64,000 nt of DNA, from NCBI GenBank assembly GCA_037783545.1, contig JBBELK010000386.1:1550001-1614000 (forward strand). The letters are read 5' to 3'. The translations under genes were made by a program, and so were the position numbers. The notes below the pieces were generated by a model that saw only the letters and a program-made list of their open reading frames with translations, was not told the origin of the DNA and searched no databases. Source of the DNA: Henricia sp. BOLD:AAB3569 (taxonomy: Eukaryota; Echinodermata; Asteroidea; Spinulosida; Echinasteridae). Below are positions 22,013-34,868 of the stretch, in pieces; position 1 is the stretch's first letter, and each line of letters starts with the position of its first letter.

Positions 22013-24444
22013 TTTGTAAACGTCGCTCTCTTGAAGACTGTGATGACAACGGCAATCTGCAATGAAAAAAAAAAAACATTAAACAATACAAGAACACTTA
22101 ATACAACCTTATGGTTATACTAAGGACAATTTTAGGTCACAATTCTTTGTTTCATTACGAAAAATACAAGATTCCTCTTTAAAAAAATAACCTGCAAAAT
22201 TCCCATGGCATCCTATGAACAAGATTTAATTGTACTTTGTTATTGTTAAATCTAATGCCTTTGAGACTTTCAAATTTTGCTTGTTATAACAGCAACCTTT
22301 TATTGTTATACAAAATTTACAGAAACAAAACCTTGGCACCTATAATTGTCCTTATATTTGATATTTTACAACAGTATTCCTCGTTTCTTTTAATTACAAA
22401 TACTGAATTTTAGATGAAACATTTCCAAGCCTAATGAATTCTTTCATTAATGTCCATACCACTTGTTTTTCAATAAGCACAATTGCCAAAAAACTATGGA
22501 ACCTGTATTCTGTGAACTGTCTACTTCATTACTTAGTGTTGATTGTGCAGGTACAATGTGTATACATCTAGTAGAAACAAATTTGCCTATAGAAATTGTC
22601 ACTAATTAGCCCATACAATACACATCACAAAAGCCAAATACAATTGTACCCCTAACTTTGAACTGTGACATCGTATTATACTTAAAGTCCTGTACTCAAA
22701 TCTGTCCTGTTTTAGATGACATGCAGTGTATCCACATGTACATGTATAATCAAATATTGTTACAGCACAGTCATCACATTTTATTTGAAAGGCCAACTAC
22801 AGAGAAACACATGCCATAAAGTGTAATGCAAGTCAGATCTTGTTTTTGTTTACTGATACTGAAATGCGCTGTATGTCTATCATAATGCTAATATGACTGA
22901 TAACAGCTTAATTTTATTATTAAAAATTTTAAATTAACTTTTGCAAATTATTGACACTTTTCAAACAATAGGCACGTTCACACATGATAGGCATGATTGG
23001 CAATGACCAAGTGACATGACCAACTCAATATGAAATTTCCATTCACACATTAATGTATATGTGGGGGCAAAGACAACTATTCATATTCATGAGCAAGATA
23101 CATTTTCATTTTGTGACTTGGCCAACTTCTAAAATTAACTTTACTCATCATGATTTAGCCACTTTGAAATGCGTTCACAGTTGAGATTAGTCACAACTGA
23201 GTCATGACCGTTAATGACAAGAGTTTCATGTGTGGACCGGATACAGTTAAAGCTGGCCCAAACTATTATTAGCATTTTAGAAGTATACACTGTATGCCTG
23301 AAAACAAGACAGGGCAAATTTAGTTTTTCCAAGTTTTTTTTCAAAAAATTGATTAACCTGTTAAGTGTTAAAAATGAATTTATTCTTTTTTTTTCAATTT
23401 ATGAAAGTACATTGTACACCCTCCTATTGTACATGCCACACCTCAAAATGGCTAACTGTTTCTAAAATTGTTGTTTCTTATCCCACTTTTGGAGGAAAAA
23501 AGATGTGTACACCTTTTTTGTTTACATGACAGAACTAAAAGAGCAGCTTCACAGACACATTTGTCATGTTGGTTATTTTTTAAACATTGCTCCACCACTA
23601 AAAAGAAATACTCACTGAAATATGTTTTTCTTTTTTACTTGCCCTAAGTTGACACCATTCGGCGGCAGTGGGGGCATTACAAAGTTACACACTCAACACA
23701 GAGTACTAAATGTAGACAACTTACAAAATGCACATAAGTACATGTAGTAATTGGTTTAAATATACACACTAAGACTAATCAAATACCACATACAACAAAA
23801 TCTCTTTATTGGTCTTCTCTTATTTTTCCAAGGTCAATTATTGTGCTATACATTATAGTATTGTATTTGTAAATTTTGTATTATATTTATTAACCCAAAG
23901 TGTGCTCACTAACATTTCACATCAACATAAAATAAACTTTTCTGTCAACTTTATTCAAAATTCTAAATTGCATAATATGGAGATGTTTTGCACCACATTT
24001 TTTGTCATATACAACCTCAAGGACTGCAACAATTCATTCTGAATAATAACCAGAATAGAAATTCCAACTCAATTTATGTGCAAGAAACTTAACATTTTCC
24101 CCACACTTTGACCTAAAATGTCAACTTCTTATGATGCTTTGTACTGTATTGATTTCTTTTCAAAACAACTTGGTGAGCTGATCAGACCACAAAGTTTTCA
24201 AAGAGACACAAATACACCACAAAGCATCATGAGACGTCACAATCTGCACATACCCCCATCAAGACACATATTTTTTAAAATGTGTAGACCTAGAATACCA
24301 TATCTGGCCACTGCTAGGCAGTCCATGCATAAAATCTATGCAACGCAATTCTAAATTTTCCCCCACTGTTAGTCTTGACATTTTGCCAGCCTAATTTTGT
24401 GTTTTTAGCATCAAACATGGTTTATATATGTTTATTCAGTATTT
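22013..24444. other. AT-rich stretch, no gene seen
   Basis: Only short frames without recognisable domains. A weak inverted pair, GTTCACACATGA at about 22977 against CATGTGTGGAC at about 23228, may mark an old MITE. Nothing else could be supported. Confidence 0.35.
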
Positions 24445-24840
24445 TTTCCGTTCAGTTTGAATACAGATTTTGGTAAATTTTTATATTAAAATTATTAACA
24501 TTCAATTCTAACATATACTTCCCACTCGCACTTTTATTGCAAATTTTGCTTTTCTGTACAAAAATCACATGTTCTCTTTTAAAAAATTGCATACAGTTGT
24601 ACACAAGATAACCATTCACACGCGCATGCAGCGCCCCCTGTTGTTGTACAGTCCTTACGCACGGACTGCTCACGTCTTAATTTTGTGCATTACTTTATGC
24701 AGTAATTTGATCATTTATTTATTTCTGAAATGCAATATGTCCGACAGAAGTACAAGTGAGAAGTATATCTTAAAATTATATAAGCTATCAATTCCAATAT
24801 ACAAATTTACCGAAATCTGTGTTCAATCTGAATGAAACTA
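24445..24840. mobile_element. Foldback element, arms about 100 bp
   Basis: The left arm 24445-24545 (GTTCAGTTTGAATACAGATT to CACTCGCACTTTTATTGC) is the inverted copy of 24730-24835 (GACAGAAGTACAAGTG to ATCTGTGTTCAATCTGAATG). A related right arm recurs at 44389-44530. No coding potential and no clear target duplication. Confidence 0.6.
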
Positions 24841-25040
24841 AATACCATCTATTCTGTCGGTTGTTTCCACATCACAACCGCTATATCTGAATTGAAAACA
24901 ACAATATGGCCATGGTAACAAGCGAAGGAGCAAAATTGTTGTCGACACAACACGTACACATATCTAAGTATGAACGAATTTGTTTTCACTCCAGTCACAA
25001 TGCTAGACCCGTATACAAAGCCATGTACGGCATTCGGTCA

Positions 25041-25855
25041 TAAAGTGCCTAGACAGAACACACCCTTTTTGTGTAGTGGCTCACTAGTGTGGCTGGTTGT
25101 CATTTTGCCTCAAAATTGGAATTACACAAAAAAATTCCCAGCTGGTTGTGTCCTCTAGTGGTTTTAGATGTCCATGATTGGAAAAGAATAAAAAGGAATA
25201 CTGACAACACCGTTTTTAAGCAAACATGGAAAGATTACCATACACAGACACCCTCAGACACATATGCACACGGGACAACTTTCACAAATTGAAAGTTTTC
25301 CTCAATAAATTCATGACACCTTTCCCTCCTAATTTTCCTTCATCATCATCAAACTATCATTTTTACTTGGTTTATATGTCATTAAAATGAAAATCCTGGG
25401 TGTCCGTGCATGGTAATGAACCCACAAAGATTTTCTCTCACGTCAAATCCAGTCCGCATATTTTTTTATGTCGGTATGCAGACGGTGGGGGCTCTGTATG
25501 TCACAACCAGCAAGCTATAGCACAACTTTGATCAAGCGACTGTAACAGGATTTATCCATTATTCAAAGGACTCTTGTCAACTACAGTATGGTCACTTGAT
25601 CAAAGTTGCACGTACCGACTGTGGCTATAGCACCCTCACCACTCTACATATGAAGAGAGAAAAATCTGCAGAGAAAAAGCTTCATTAGAAATTCACGTGA
25701 GAGAAAATCTTTGCCTCAAAACCAGTGTTGTAAGTTTTCCTCTTAATAATTTTCCAATCATGGACATCTAAAACCACTAGAATACACAACTATATTATTT
25801 TGTGTTATTCCAATTTTGAGGCAAAATGAGAAACAGTCACTACATGAAAAGGGTG
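25041..25855. mobile_element. Foldback element, arms about 130 bp
   Basis: The left arm 25041-25175 carries TTTTGCCTCAAAATTGGAAT and GGTTTTAGATGTCCATGATT. The right arm 25727-25855 carries their inverted copies. Inner pairs nest inside: AAAGATTTTCTCTCACG with CGTGAGAGAAAATCTTT, and CAACTTTGATCAAG with CTTGATCAAAGTTG. This multi-layer hairpin suggests a palindromic DNA transposon relic. Confidence 0.65.
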
Positions 25856-26317
25856 TTCACAGACTAAAAAGTGCCAGAATGTGCAACCAACAGAATAACA
25901 AGGCACAGATTTCATTTGTATATCCCCTTTGATCACATGTATTTGTTTAAAGTGACTTCCTTTCTGTTCAAATTCCTGTAAGGGGTTATTTATACACAAA
26001 CTCATGCACAATTTTTCACTTTGCCCAATTTCATACTTTACACAGCGCCCTCTCGTGATGTTTAGTTATTTACCTTAGGCAAAACAAAGAAAACTACATT
26101 TAGCATTAGAGTGTGCGTCATTTTCAACTCTGCACACACCGTCTGTTTATTGTTTTGATAAAAAAACATGACTTTATTGCTTGGAATCCAACAATAAACA
26201 AAAAAGCAAACAAAAAATAAATAAAACTGCCACGTCATTTTGGGAGACTTCAACCTATGCTATTAATATAGTTCTTTTTTTTTTAGCGGGAGGGGCACCT
26301 TATCAAGAGTAGTCCCA
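25856..26317. other. Short AT-rich gap, no gene seen
   Basis: No repeat, splice pattern or coding domain was recognised between the two foldback elements. Confidence 0.3.
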
Positions 26318-27250
26318 TTCTGTGGCCAAGACTACCAGTATGCTGCACTCCAGGCTTGGCCACAGTGGCATCACGATGGGCCTTTCACAAACAACTTGGT
26401 GCATTAAAACTATACAGAAGCTGCAACTGCCTCTATTGTTACCTTACTTCGCTGAAAACAGATGCACATTAGGTAGGGTATTGTGCGATGTCTACTTTTC
26501 AAGAAAATCCAGTGGAATTTTACCAACATTTTACCATTTGCATTGAATACTGTATGTACCAACGGTACTGCGCATGCACGTTTAACTTCAACGGCATAAT
26601 GCACAGTACCGTGAATATATACAGTACTCAATGGGGTGTGGGTAATTTGCGGAACTACGGAACTTCCGGAACTCTCAGAATAACATAAAGCAACATGTCC
26701 CATTGCCTCTGCGGTGCCTCATAAAAACGTGTGTGAATTCCACATTTGCAGGGGGCTATTCAAGACAGCGGAACTTTGTCTCCCACATTCCGGATGAAAA
26801 ATTATATTTTTTTACCCGGGAGATATACACAATGTAGGCCTACATATGCCAAAATATAAAGCACTCTATTCTTGAGTTTGCCTTGCAATATTGTATGCTT
26901 CATTTTGACAAGAATTCTTGTTAAATACCATGTATTTTGTTGGTAACAATCTTTTTATTTGCTAGTATTTTGGCAAGGTTTTGCAAAGTTCCACAATTTT
27001 CACAAAATACCAATTGCCTACTCGATGCATAGAGTGTCAAACTCAAATTTGGTGAAATTTTTGTAAAATTCTCACTGAATTTTTTCAAAAAGAACGCAAC
27101 CCTACAAAGTACAAGGATACATACATGTAATGTGTATAAGTAAGGTTACACTAGCGTGGTTTTAATGCACCTGTTGTCTAAGTTGTTTGCGAAAGGCTCA
27201 TCACAACGCCGCTGTGGAGAAGCCTGCAGTCATAGTCTTCACCACAGTAT
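26318..27250. mobile_element. Element with 90-bp inverted repeats
   Basis: Left arm 26318-26410 contains AGGCTTGGCCACAG, GGGCCTTTCACAAACAACTT and GGTGCATTAAAAC. Right arm 27160-27250 contains their inverted copies (GTTTTAATGCACC, AAGTTGTTTGCGAAAGGCTC, CTGTGGAGAAGCCT). The interior has no transposase, so the element is non-autonomous. Confidence 0.6.
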
Positions 27251-28549
27251 GTAACTACATGTAGTAGGCCTACTTACTAACTCAGTCCAATGAAATTAGA
27301 CTAGGCCTTAATACTACCTATATACTAGGCCTACGTGTACTTTTTTTATGAGCGGCGACCCGCAGCCCACTCGACAAAAAAAAATTGGAATTTATGATCA
27401 TTTTCAACATCTCCTTGAAATGACAAAAAATAATCCCATCTTTTACACCTTCATTATCCAATCTGAATAACTTCTTTTCAACAATTCCCAATTATTACCT
27501 CAAAATTTTCCAATATTTCCAACAATTCACACAAAACCCACTTACCCAAAATCTGCACGCATCACGTTAGACTGGTTCCGAAATCCCGACCTCATTATTC
27601 CATGGCCACATATAGTACGACCGCACAAAAGAGTAAAACAAATGTTTACACAATATGTGGCCTTGCAACCAGTCATACATTTGTCAGTTCTATTCGCACG
27701 CATGCGCAATCAAAATCATTTTTCCTCGTGAGGGCGCTATGACAAGTCTACGGTCAGCACAGATATATACGTCCTTGGCACAGACCTATAAACCTATAGA
27801 CCTTTATCACGGCGCGCGGCCATCTTCCTTTTCGCTCTTTTAAAACTAACGTAACCAAAGCGAGGCTTGCAGAAAAAATAGTTTGCTCCCGTTTTCAAAT
27901 TGTTCATTGTGTGCATCACAATGGCACAGGCATTGTGCGATCAAGAGAGCGCGCAACATAGGTAATGTGACTTTCACATCAATATAACCATGTACAGATT
28001 CGCACATTTCTTGAACAGCCACGCAAAATTGTGATATAATAACCCAGTTTTTGCGAGCCGCACACGTTTCCCGTACGCATACCATTTCTAATGGTCCCTA
28101 TTGATTCTCAACGGCAGACGCACGTACTGCTCGTACCCGACACGAAGGCCTACTATGGGGAACAAGATGAACGCACAGCATAAACATGTATATTGCTGAA
28201 CCAATATAATAAACAACAGTTAGCTGCATGCATATGTCAACTCTCATTTTATTGTTTCAATAATTTACAAATTATTTACAGGTTAATTTTTTTTCTCTAT
28301 TTTTTCAATTTTCCTTGCTTCTTAGGATTTAAACAAATCCTGTGCCACTTGTATCCATGAGCAAACACTTAACGTCAATTTCTCAAGTCGCAAGTATGTG
28401 TAGTAATTGAACTAAATTTCTATTTTTTCACACTACCTGACGTGTAAATAAATATGAAGAAGTTGTCCAACCTTAATTTCCACCTAATATGAAGTTATTT
28501 TTAACAGGTACTTTAAGTTTTACAAATGCAAATAAACGCAATTTTGAAA
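27251..28549. other. Partly CpG-containing stretch, no gene resolved
   Basis: Around 27700-28150 the sequence is richer in CpG and resembles a promoter or first-exon region (for example GGCGCGCGGCCATCTTCC near 27810). No exon with a reading frame and paired splice sites could be supported. Confidence 0.3.
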
Positions 28550-28746
28550 TACACAAAAGTTTACTCTTCAATCGTTAAAAAAACATCATATATATCTCAA
28601 CAAATTTGAAACACTTAATGGTTCCTTATCAATATCAAACAACTGAATTATTGAACAACATGAAACGCAATGACGACATCGTGACTTCACTTTTCATGCC
28701 GCCCGATCACCTTGCGTTTGTAAAAAACACAAACGCGAAGCTCTAG
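28550..28746 (+). mobile_element. 3' terminus of the giant Helentron-type insertion
   Basis: A diverged HINE 3' tail ends in CCCGATCACC, the hairpin GCGTTTGT/ACAAACGC and GAAGCTCTAG. CGATCACCT inversely matches the 5' end, forming the asymmetric inverted repeat of Helentrons. The T tract of the host copy follows without a gap. Confidence 0.8.
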
Positions 28747-31328
28747 TTTTTTTTTTTTTTTTTTCTTCTTTTTCCACTCAAACGTTTCCAGAGCTTTTCT
28801 TCAAAACGGTTCAAGCTATCAACTTGAAACTTGGTAGGAACATCAATCCCAATGTGAAGGTGTGCACTGAAGTGTGACGTCATTGTGACGTCATCGGGTA
28901 TCAAATTACAACCCAAATATGACTAAAATATGCATGTTTTAAAATGCTTCCGTCTAGAAAACCACGTGACCCATGATCTTCGTATTTGACAGGCTTATAT
29001 ATCAGATCATGGCCTACAATTTTCTTCGTGTGGGCATTTTCATCTGACCCTTCCTTCTGGGGTCAATCTGAGGTCAAAGTTCAACGAAAACGAAAATCTC
29101 AATTTTTGCACTTATTGAGCAACAATGCCCATCAAACCAAGCTGAATCTTTAAGTAACTAGGTACAGGCATAGGTCCTATGGCAGACTTTCACCAGCGTG
29201 TATAATATTATGATGGCATCAAGCGTGACGTCATCGTGACGTCATCAAGTATCAAATTACACCCCCCAAAAAACCAAAATATGCATATTTTAAAATGCTT
29301 CCGTCTTGAAAACCACGTGACCCATGATCTTCGTATTTGGCAGGTTTATAGATGACATTCTGTTCTACAATTTTCTTTGTGTGGGCATTGTCATCTGACC
29401 CTTCCTTCTGGGGTCAATTGGAGGTCAAAGTTCAACGAAACTGAGAATCTCAGTTTTTACACTTACCAGCAACAATGCCCATCAAACCAAGCTGAATCGT
29501 TAGTAAATTAGATACAGACATAGGCCCTACGGCAGACTTTCACCAGAATGTATAGTATCATGATGGCATCAAGTGTGACGTAATCATGACGTCATCAGGT
29601 GTCAAAATACAAAAATTCAAAGGTTATTATTTCCAAAATTCATATCTCAAGAACCGTATAAGATACTTGAACAATTCTTTCACAACATGATAAGTCTAAA
29701 TGAACTGAACAAATCATACGATGTCATGACCCCTGTGTGACGCCTACTTCCGGTCCAAACCGGAAGTTGTTCGAAAATGTGCATTTTTTAAGCGTTTTGA
29801 ATGCAAATAGATTCAAAGTGGTAGTGAATTTGACCATATTTCTACGGAACGAAATGTTTCCACACATGTGGACTTCTTGACTATACCATTGGTGACGTCA
29901 TCACATGGACGGTAGTTACATAATGTGGTGTCAAAATACGCAAATTTGGAGCTGAATTGTTTAAAAATGCTGTATCTTGAGAACTACAGCAGATATTTGC
30001 ATGATTCTTTCGCCACATTTAAGAACATGATGTTTATCAAATTGTTGAACAATTTGTACACATTGTGACGTCATGATATCGTCACAGGTGTCAAATTACA
30101 AAAATTAAATGGTTATTATTTCAAAAATTCATATCTCAAGAATCGTAATAGATACTTGAACAATTCTTTCATAGCATGATAGGTCGCAATGAACTGAACA
30201 AATCATACAATGGCATGACCCCTGTGTGATCCAAACCTCCGGTCCAAACCGGAAGACGTTCAAAAATGTACACTTTTTTAGCACTTTGAATGCAAATAGA
30301 GCCAAAGTGGTAGGGAATTTGACCATAGTTCTACGGAACGAAATGTTCCCTCACATGTGGACTTTATGACTACATATATACCACTGATGACGTCATCACG
30401 TGCACGGTGGTTACGTAATGTGGAGAAATTATTTGTTGGGTCCCTTGATAATTAAGCTAACTCAGTCGTTTGAGGGCGCTATGCCAAGCCTCCACTAATC
30501 TGACGATTTGCGCCCATATATAGTGCTCGACTTATAACAATAGAACTTGTATCTAGGCGGCCTGTCTCGGGTCAGAGGTCATAATGTATCTTTTTAAGGA
30601 GGATGTACGTGCGCGTGTAGTGAATAAGTCAGACAGACAAGACATAATAAGCAGGGCTTGATTTACAACCGAGAAAATTGGACTTTTGAAGATGTAAAAC
30701 TGCTAGTTTCCGTGGCATCATCGCCAGGAAAGTTGAATGAACACTTGATAGCACAAGGACATTTCCATTTGGTGACTTAGCTGTTGTATCTTGGGTGTAA
30801 TTATGTACGGCTAGCCTTACTCGCGGACCAGAGTAAATATGTCTTCTCCCCGAAAACTGTGAATGTGACATGCTGAAAATCGTTGCTGTGTTGGAAATAA
30901 ATGGACATGGTGGACCGCAACTCAAGTTGACCGGAGCATCAGTTTATTCTAGATGCAATTGAACCCCAACTCCCCACACGGCGATACTACAGTAATATGA
31001 TCTAAAATGACAACATCTTTAGAACTGTAATAGATATTGAAAAGATTATTTCACCACATATACATGTCAAAACTTGTTCTTCAGTAGATACTTGAACAAT
31101 CTGTGCACACAATAGTAACGTTATGATGAGATTGACAATTATGACGTCATCAGATACACAATTTTAGCGTTGAATAGTCAGAGTCATGTCTTGAGAATTC
31201 AAATACTTTTTCAACATCAAACAACTCAAGCTTTCAAACAATCTAAAAACTCTGTCGTCATCATCATTTCAATGTTTATGTCACCCGATCACCTTGCGTT
31301 TGTAAAAAACACAAACGCGAAGCTCTAG
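28747..31328 (+). mobile_element. HINE middle copy, main body and 3' end
   Basis: It continues the element opened at 1604-1658, giving about 2637 bp in total. It starts with the T tract and CTTCTTTTTCCACTCAAACG. Three units of the AAAATGCTTCCGTCT type follow, then units with AATTCATATCTCAAGAACCG. A spacer with GAGGGCGCTATGCCAAGCC comes next, and the tail ends in the GCGTTTGT hairpin and CTAG. An ETS-like palindrome lies at 29746-29767. It is non-coding; the minus-strand frames in it recur in every copy only because the repeat does. Confidence 0.85.
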
Positions 31329-32981
31329 TTTAAAATGCTTCCGTCTTGAAAACCACGTGACCCAGGATCTTCGTATTTGGCAGGTTTACAGATGACATTC
31401 TGTGCTACAATTTTCTTTGTGTGGGCATTTTCATCTGACCCTTCCTTCTGGGGTCAATTGGAGGTCAAAGTTCAACGAAACTGAGAATCTCAGTTTTTAC
31501 ACTTACCAGCAACAATGCCTATCAAACCAAGCTGAATCGTTAGTAAATTAGATACAGACATAGGCCCTACGGCAGACTTTCACCAGAATGTATAGTATCA
31601 CGATGGCATCAAGTGTGACGTAATCATGACGTCATCAGGTGTCAAATTACAAAAATTCAAAGGTTATTATTTCCAAAATTCATATCTCAAGAACCGTAAT
31701 AGATACTTGAACAATTCTTTCACAACATGATAAGTCTAAATGAACTGAACAAATCATACGATGTCATGACCCCTGTGTGACGCCTACTTCCGGTCCAAAC
31801 CGGAAGTTGTTCGAAAATGTGCATTTTGTAAGCGTTTTGAATGCAAATAGATTCAAAGTGGTAGTGAATTTGACCATATTTCTACGGAACGAAATGTTTC
31901 CACACATGTAGACTTTTTGACTATACCATTTGTGACGTCATCACATGGACGGTGGTTACGTAATGTGGCGTCAAAATACGCAAATTTGGAGCTGAATTGT
32001 TTTAAAATGCTGTATCTTGAGAACTACAGCAGATATTTGCATGATTCTTTCGCCACATCTAAGAACTTGATGTTTATCAAATTGTTGAACAATTTGTGCA
32101 CAACATTGTGACGTCATGATATCGTCACAGGTGTCAAATTACAAAAATTCAAAGGTTATTATTTTCAAAATTCATATCTCAAGAACCGTAATAGATACTT
32201 GAACAATTCTTTCACAACATGATAAGTCTAAATGAACTGAACAAATCATACGATGTCATGACCCCTGTGTGACGCCTACTTCCGGTCCAAACCGGAAGTT
32301 GTTCGAAAATGTGCAATTTTTTAGCATTTTGAATGCAAATAGATTCAAAGTGGTAGTGAATTTGACCATATTTCTACGGAACGAAATGTTTCCACACATG
32401 TGGACCTTTTGACTATACCATTGGTGACGTCATTACATGGACGGTGGTTACGTAATGTGGTGTCAAATCACGCAAATTTGGAGCTGAGATGTTTTAAAAT
32501 GCTGTATCTTGAGAACTACAGCAGATATTTGCATGATTCTTTCGCCACATTTAAGAACTTGATGTTTATCAAATTGTTGAACAATTTGTGCACAAAATTG
32601 TGACGTCATGATGTCGTCACAGGTGTCACATTACAAGATTTCAAAGGTTATTATTTCAACAATTCATATCTCAAAACGGTGCAAGCTATCAACCCCCAGC
32701 TATGGCGGATATGCAGGGAGGAGATATTAGTTACCGGATTAGTGTATACAGCAGCCGATTTCACGAAACTTTACGCAATTGCGCAAGTCCACTTACGCCA
32801 TAAGTTATTGCGCAAGTAATGGCGTAAGTGGACTTGCGCAATTGCGTAAAGTTTCGTGAAATCGGCTGCTGAACTTCCATTTTTGCCATTCCACAGGTGA
32901 TAACAACGTCTGAAATTCATCACAAAATGTTCATTTAACCCGATCACCTGGCGTTTGTAACAACAAACGTCATACCTCTAG
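31329..32981 (+). mobile_element. HINE outer copy, 3' part
   Basis: It continues the element left at 1603: TTTAAAATGC here joins GCATAT there. It contains two units with ETS-like palindromes at 31786-31807 and 32278-32299, and the palindromic MITE at 32749-32871. The 3' end is subtype G: ACCTGGCGTTTGTAACAACA, a short hairpin, then CATACCTCTAG. Confidence 0.85.
32749..32871. mobile_element. Palindromic MITE, copy 1
   Basis: A near-perfect palindrome: arms CAGCAGCCGATTTCACGAAA and TTTCGTGAAATCGGCTGCTG, continuing through TTACGCAATTGCGCAAGTCC. The loop region reads ATAAGTTATTGCGCAAGTAA. It sits at the same site in all three subtype-G HINE copies, so it is inherited with them. Confidence 0.85.
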
Positions 32982-34117
32982 TTTAACACTGCCTTCTTAA
33001 TATGATCAAGTGTTGGTGAATTTTGTCTTTTAATAATTTGCAAATGATACATTGGCCACTTCAGTTTTACTTTGACTTCTTTGTGTGAAAATGTAAACAA
33101 CATAAACAAATTGTATTTTAAGGTATTCGATGTTGAATAAAGATTTTTTTCTCAGTCAAATATAATCAACGTAGCACAGTTTTTTGTCAACCTGGCAAGC
33201 AGTGTAATGTGCGCATGCGCAATTTATGTACTTGTTATTTTACATCACAGTTACTCACATCATGATGTCCACATTTACGAGCCTATTATATATCCAAACG
33301 TTATAGGCTTGGCGATTCCAACTTTTTTAATCGATTCCTTTTGCACTTTGATTCGATTCTATATTTTCAACTTGGCAAAAGTTAGCACTAAAATAAAAAA
33401 AACAAATCTTCCCGGCCAACTGATACAAAAGATTCAACGTTCAAAGATTCAACCCATGCAGAATCGCCGGGTACTTCATGGAATCGCCGGGTACTTCATG
33501 GAATCGCCGGGTACTTCATGGAATCGACTCCTCCAAAAGATGGTATCACAATTGTGATGCCCAACATAGAATCGATTTTGATTGACTCGATAAATGATTT
33601 GCCAAAGCCAAATGCAAACAGCATTTAATAATTGTTTCTTTAAATGCACCAATTTGTCGCTGAATTTCAAATCGGTTTTGAGGGTTCGGCATGCGCGCGC
33701 ACCCACTGTCACGAGGTCCATAATAGCGGCACAGCATTCCCCCTTTCGTACGGTCATAATAGCAAAAATATATTATGTCATAATATCGTGATTAGACAAC
33801 AAAATTAATAAGAAAACTCGTTCAAGATCCAAGGGAATTTTTGTACAAGCCTCGCACGGAGATCGGTGGGATCATGTGCATAATTATGCACAACACGTGC
33901 AGTCATTGTGGGGAAAAAACGGAAAAACTGTACCGCCAGTCGGTTATGCAAATTCACATGACATCTGGAATTGATCATGCATATCAAATGCGATGTCATT
34001 TTGGTGGTTCGAAAGTGCTTACCCGTTTGCTTCTGATCATTATCGAAATTGAAGTCTCTTGACTCCTTACCAAAAAATGGCTTTCCTTGCCGTGTGTTCA
34101 ACAGCCAGTGTAATTTG
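32982..34117. other. Gap with a 20-bp triplicate
   Basis: At 33461-33520 a 20-bp unit (AATCGCCGGGTACTTCATGG) occurs three times in tandem. Frames of 63-116 codons across it have no recognisable domain. No gene could be supported here. Confidence 0.5.
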
Positions 34118-34120
34118 TTA

Positions 34121-34417
34121 TGCACCTATCAATTGTTTCCCCCACCCCTCCCCCCCCCCCCCTCCCCCGCGCTACCCCACCCCCTAGGTGGGAGTTTGGT
34201 CACATTTTTCATGTCCCAGGGTGGGGCATTTGGCCCATTATCTGTGCATTTTTTTCACATGTTTTGCACCCGAGGGTGGGGATTTTTGTCACCTAAATGT
34301 TGCCCCAGGGGTGGGGATTTTGTCACGCAAAAAGTGACAATCCCCACCTCTTAGGTGGGGTAGCCGGGGGGGGGGGGGGGGGGGGGGGAGGGGTGGGGGA
34401 AACAATTGATAGGCGCA
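34121..34417. mobile_element. Harbinger-like MITE with poly-C/poly-G arms
   Basis: The termini TGCACCTATCAATTGTTTCC and GGAAACAATTGATAGGCGCA are inverted copies. TTA flanks it at 34118-34120 and 34418-34420. The arms run into C-rich and G-rich tracts. The interior repeats GGTGGGGATTTTGTCAC-like phrases. A three-base TWA duplication fits PIF/Harbinger. Confidence 0.7.
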
Positions 34418-34420
34418 TTA

Positions 34421-34868
34421 GTTCTAGACAGTACTCGGCGTGTGTTTTTTTGGTTCTTTGGATGTGCGGCATTCCTTACTATAACCAAACAATACATACA
34501 ATACGCGACTCCTCATTTCGGTAATGGATCGGTAGATTCCCCATTGAACTTTCCTTCATTTGTTTAAGTGGGAATTTTTCGTCCTTCACTTGTCAAAGTA
34601 ACGACCACTGAAAAAGCCCGCTTCGTGTGTTGCTGTTGGTGTGTTTTAGTTAGCAACGGCAATTGCCATGGAACCATAAAGGTTACGTCAAACCTTCGTT
34701 AAGTTTCCCATTTTTCATTTGAGCATATCAACGCTTTAGTTAGAAGAAAGGAGAGTATTTGCAGCGCAGGCGAAACCATCTGAAATCCAGATTCGGGCAA
34801 TCGATTCACTCATTGTCCGAGAGTTTGGCTTTTTGTGGCTTTTACCAAACATCGAGTTCGAAGGCAAC
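34421..34868 (+). promoter_or_regulatory. Likely promoter and leader of the fibrinogen-related gene
   Basis: This is the region before the signal-peptide exon. No TATA box stands out. Placing the promoter here rests only on its position and on the good start context at 34869 (A at -3). Confidence 0.3.

Larger units (their letters stand above)
1659..28746 (+). mobile_element. Giant Helentron-type insertion, 27 kb
   Basis: The left end is TTAGGTGATCGGAACTCATT at 1659, set in the T tract of the middle HINE copy. The right end is CGATCACCTTGCG, a GCGTTTGT/ACAAACGC hairpin and GAAGCTCTAG ending at 28746. The host copy's T tract resumes directly afterwards. The first 4 kb and the last 200 bp resemble HINE sequence. 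Between them lie the Rep/helicase gene on the opposite strand, two satellite arrays and several foldback elements. Other copies with this end subtype are about 2.5-2.7 kb, so this one is roughly ten times larger. Whether it moved as one unit or grew by later insertions is inference. The antisense orientation of the transposase gene is unexpected for a simple autonomous element. Confidence 0.6.

Noticed and set aside
1604..31328. Simple segmental duplication instead of transposition
   Set aside because: The junctions fall exactly at element ends (TTAGG and CTAG) within a T run, with no loss or gain compared with the paralog.
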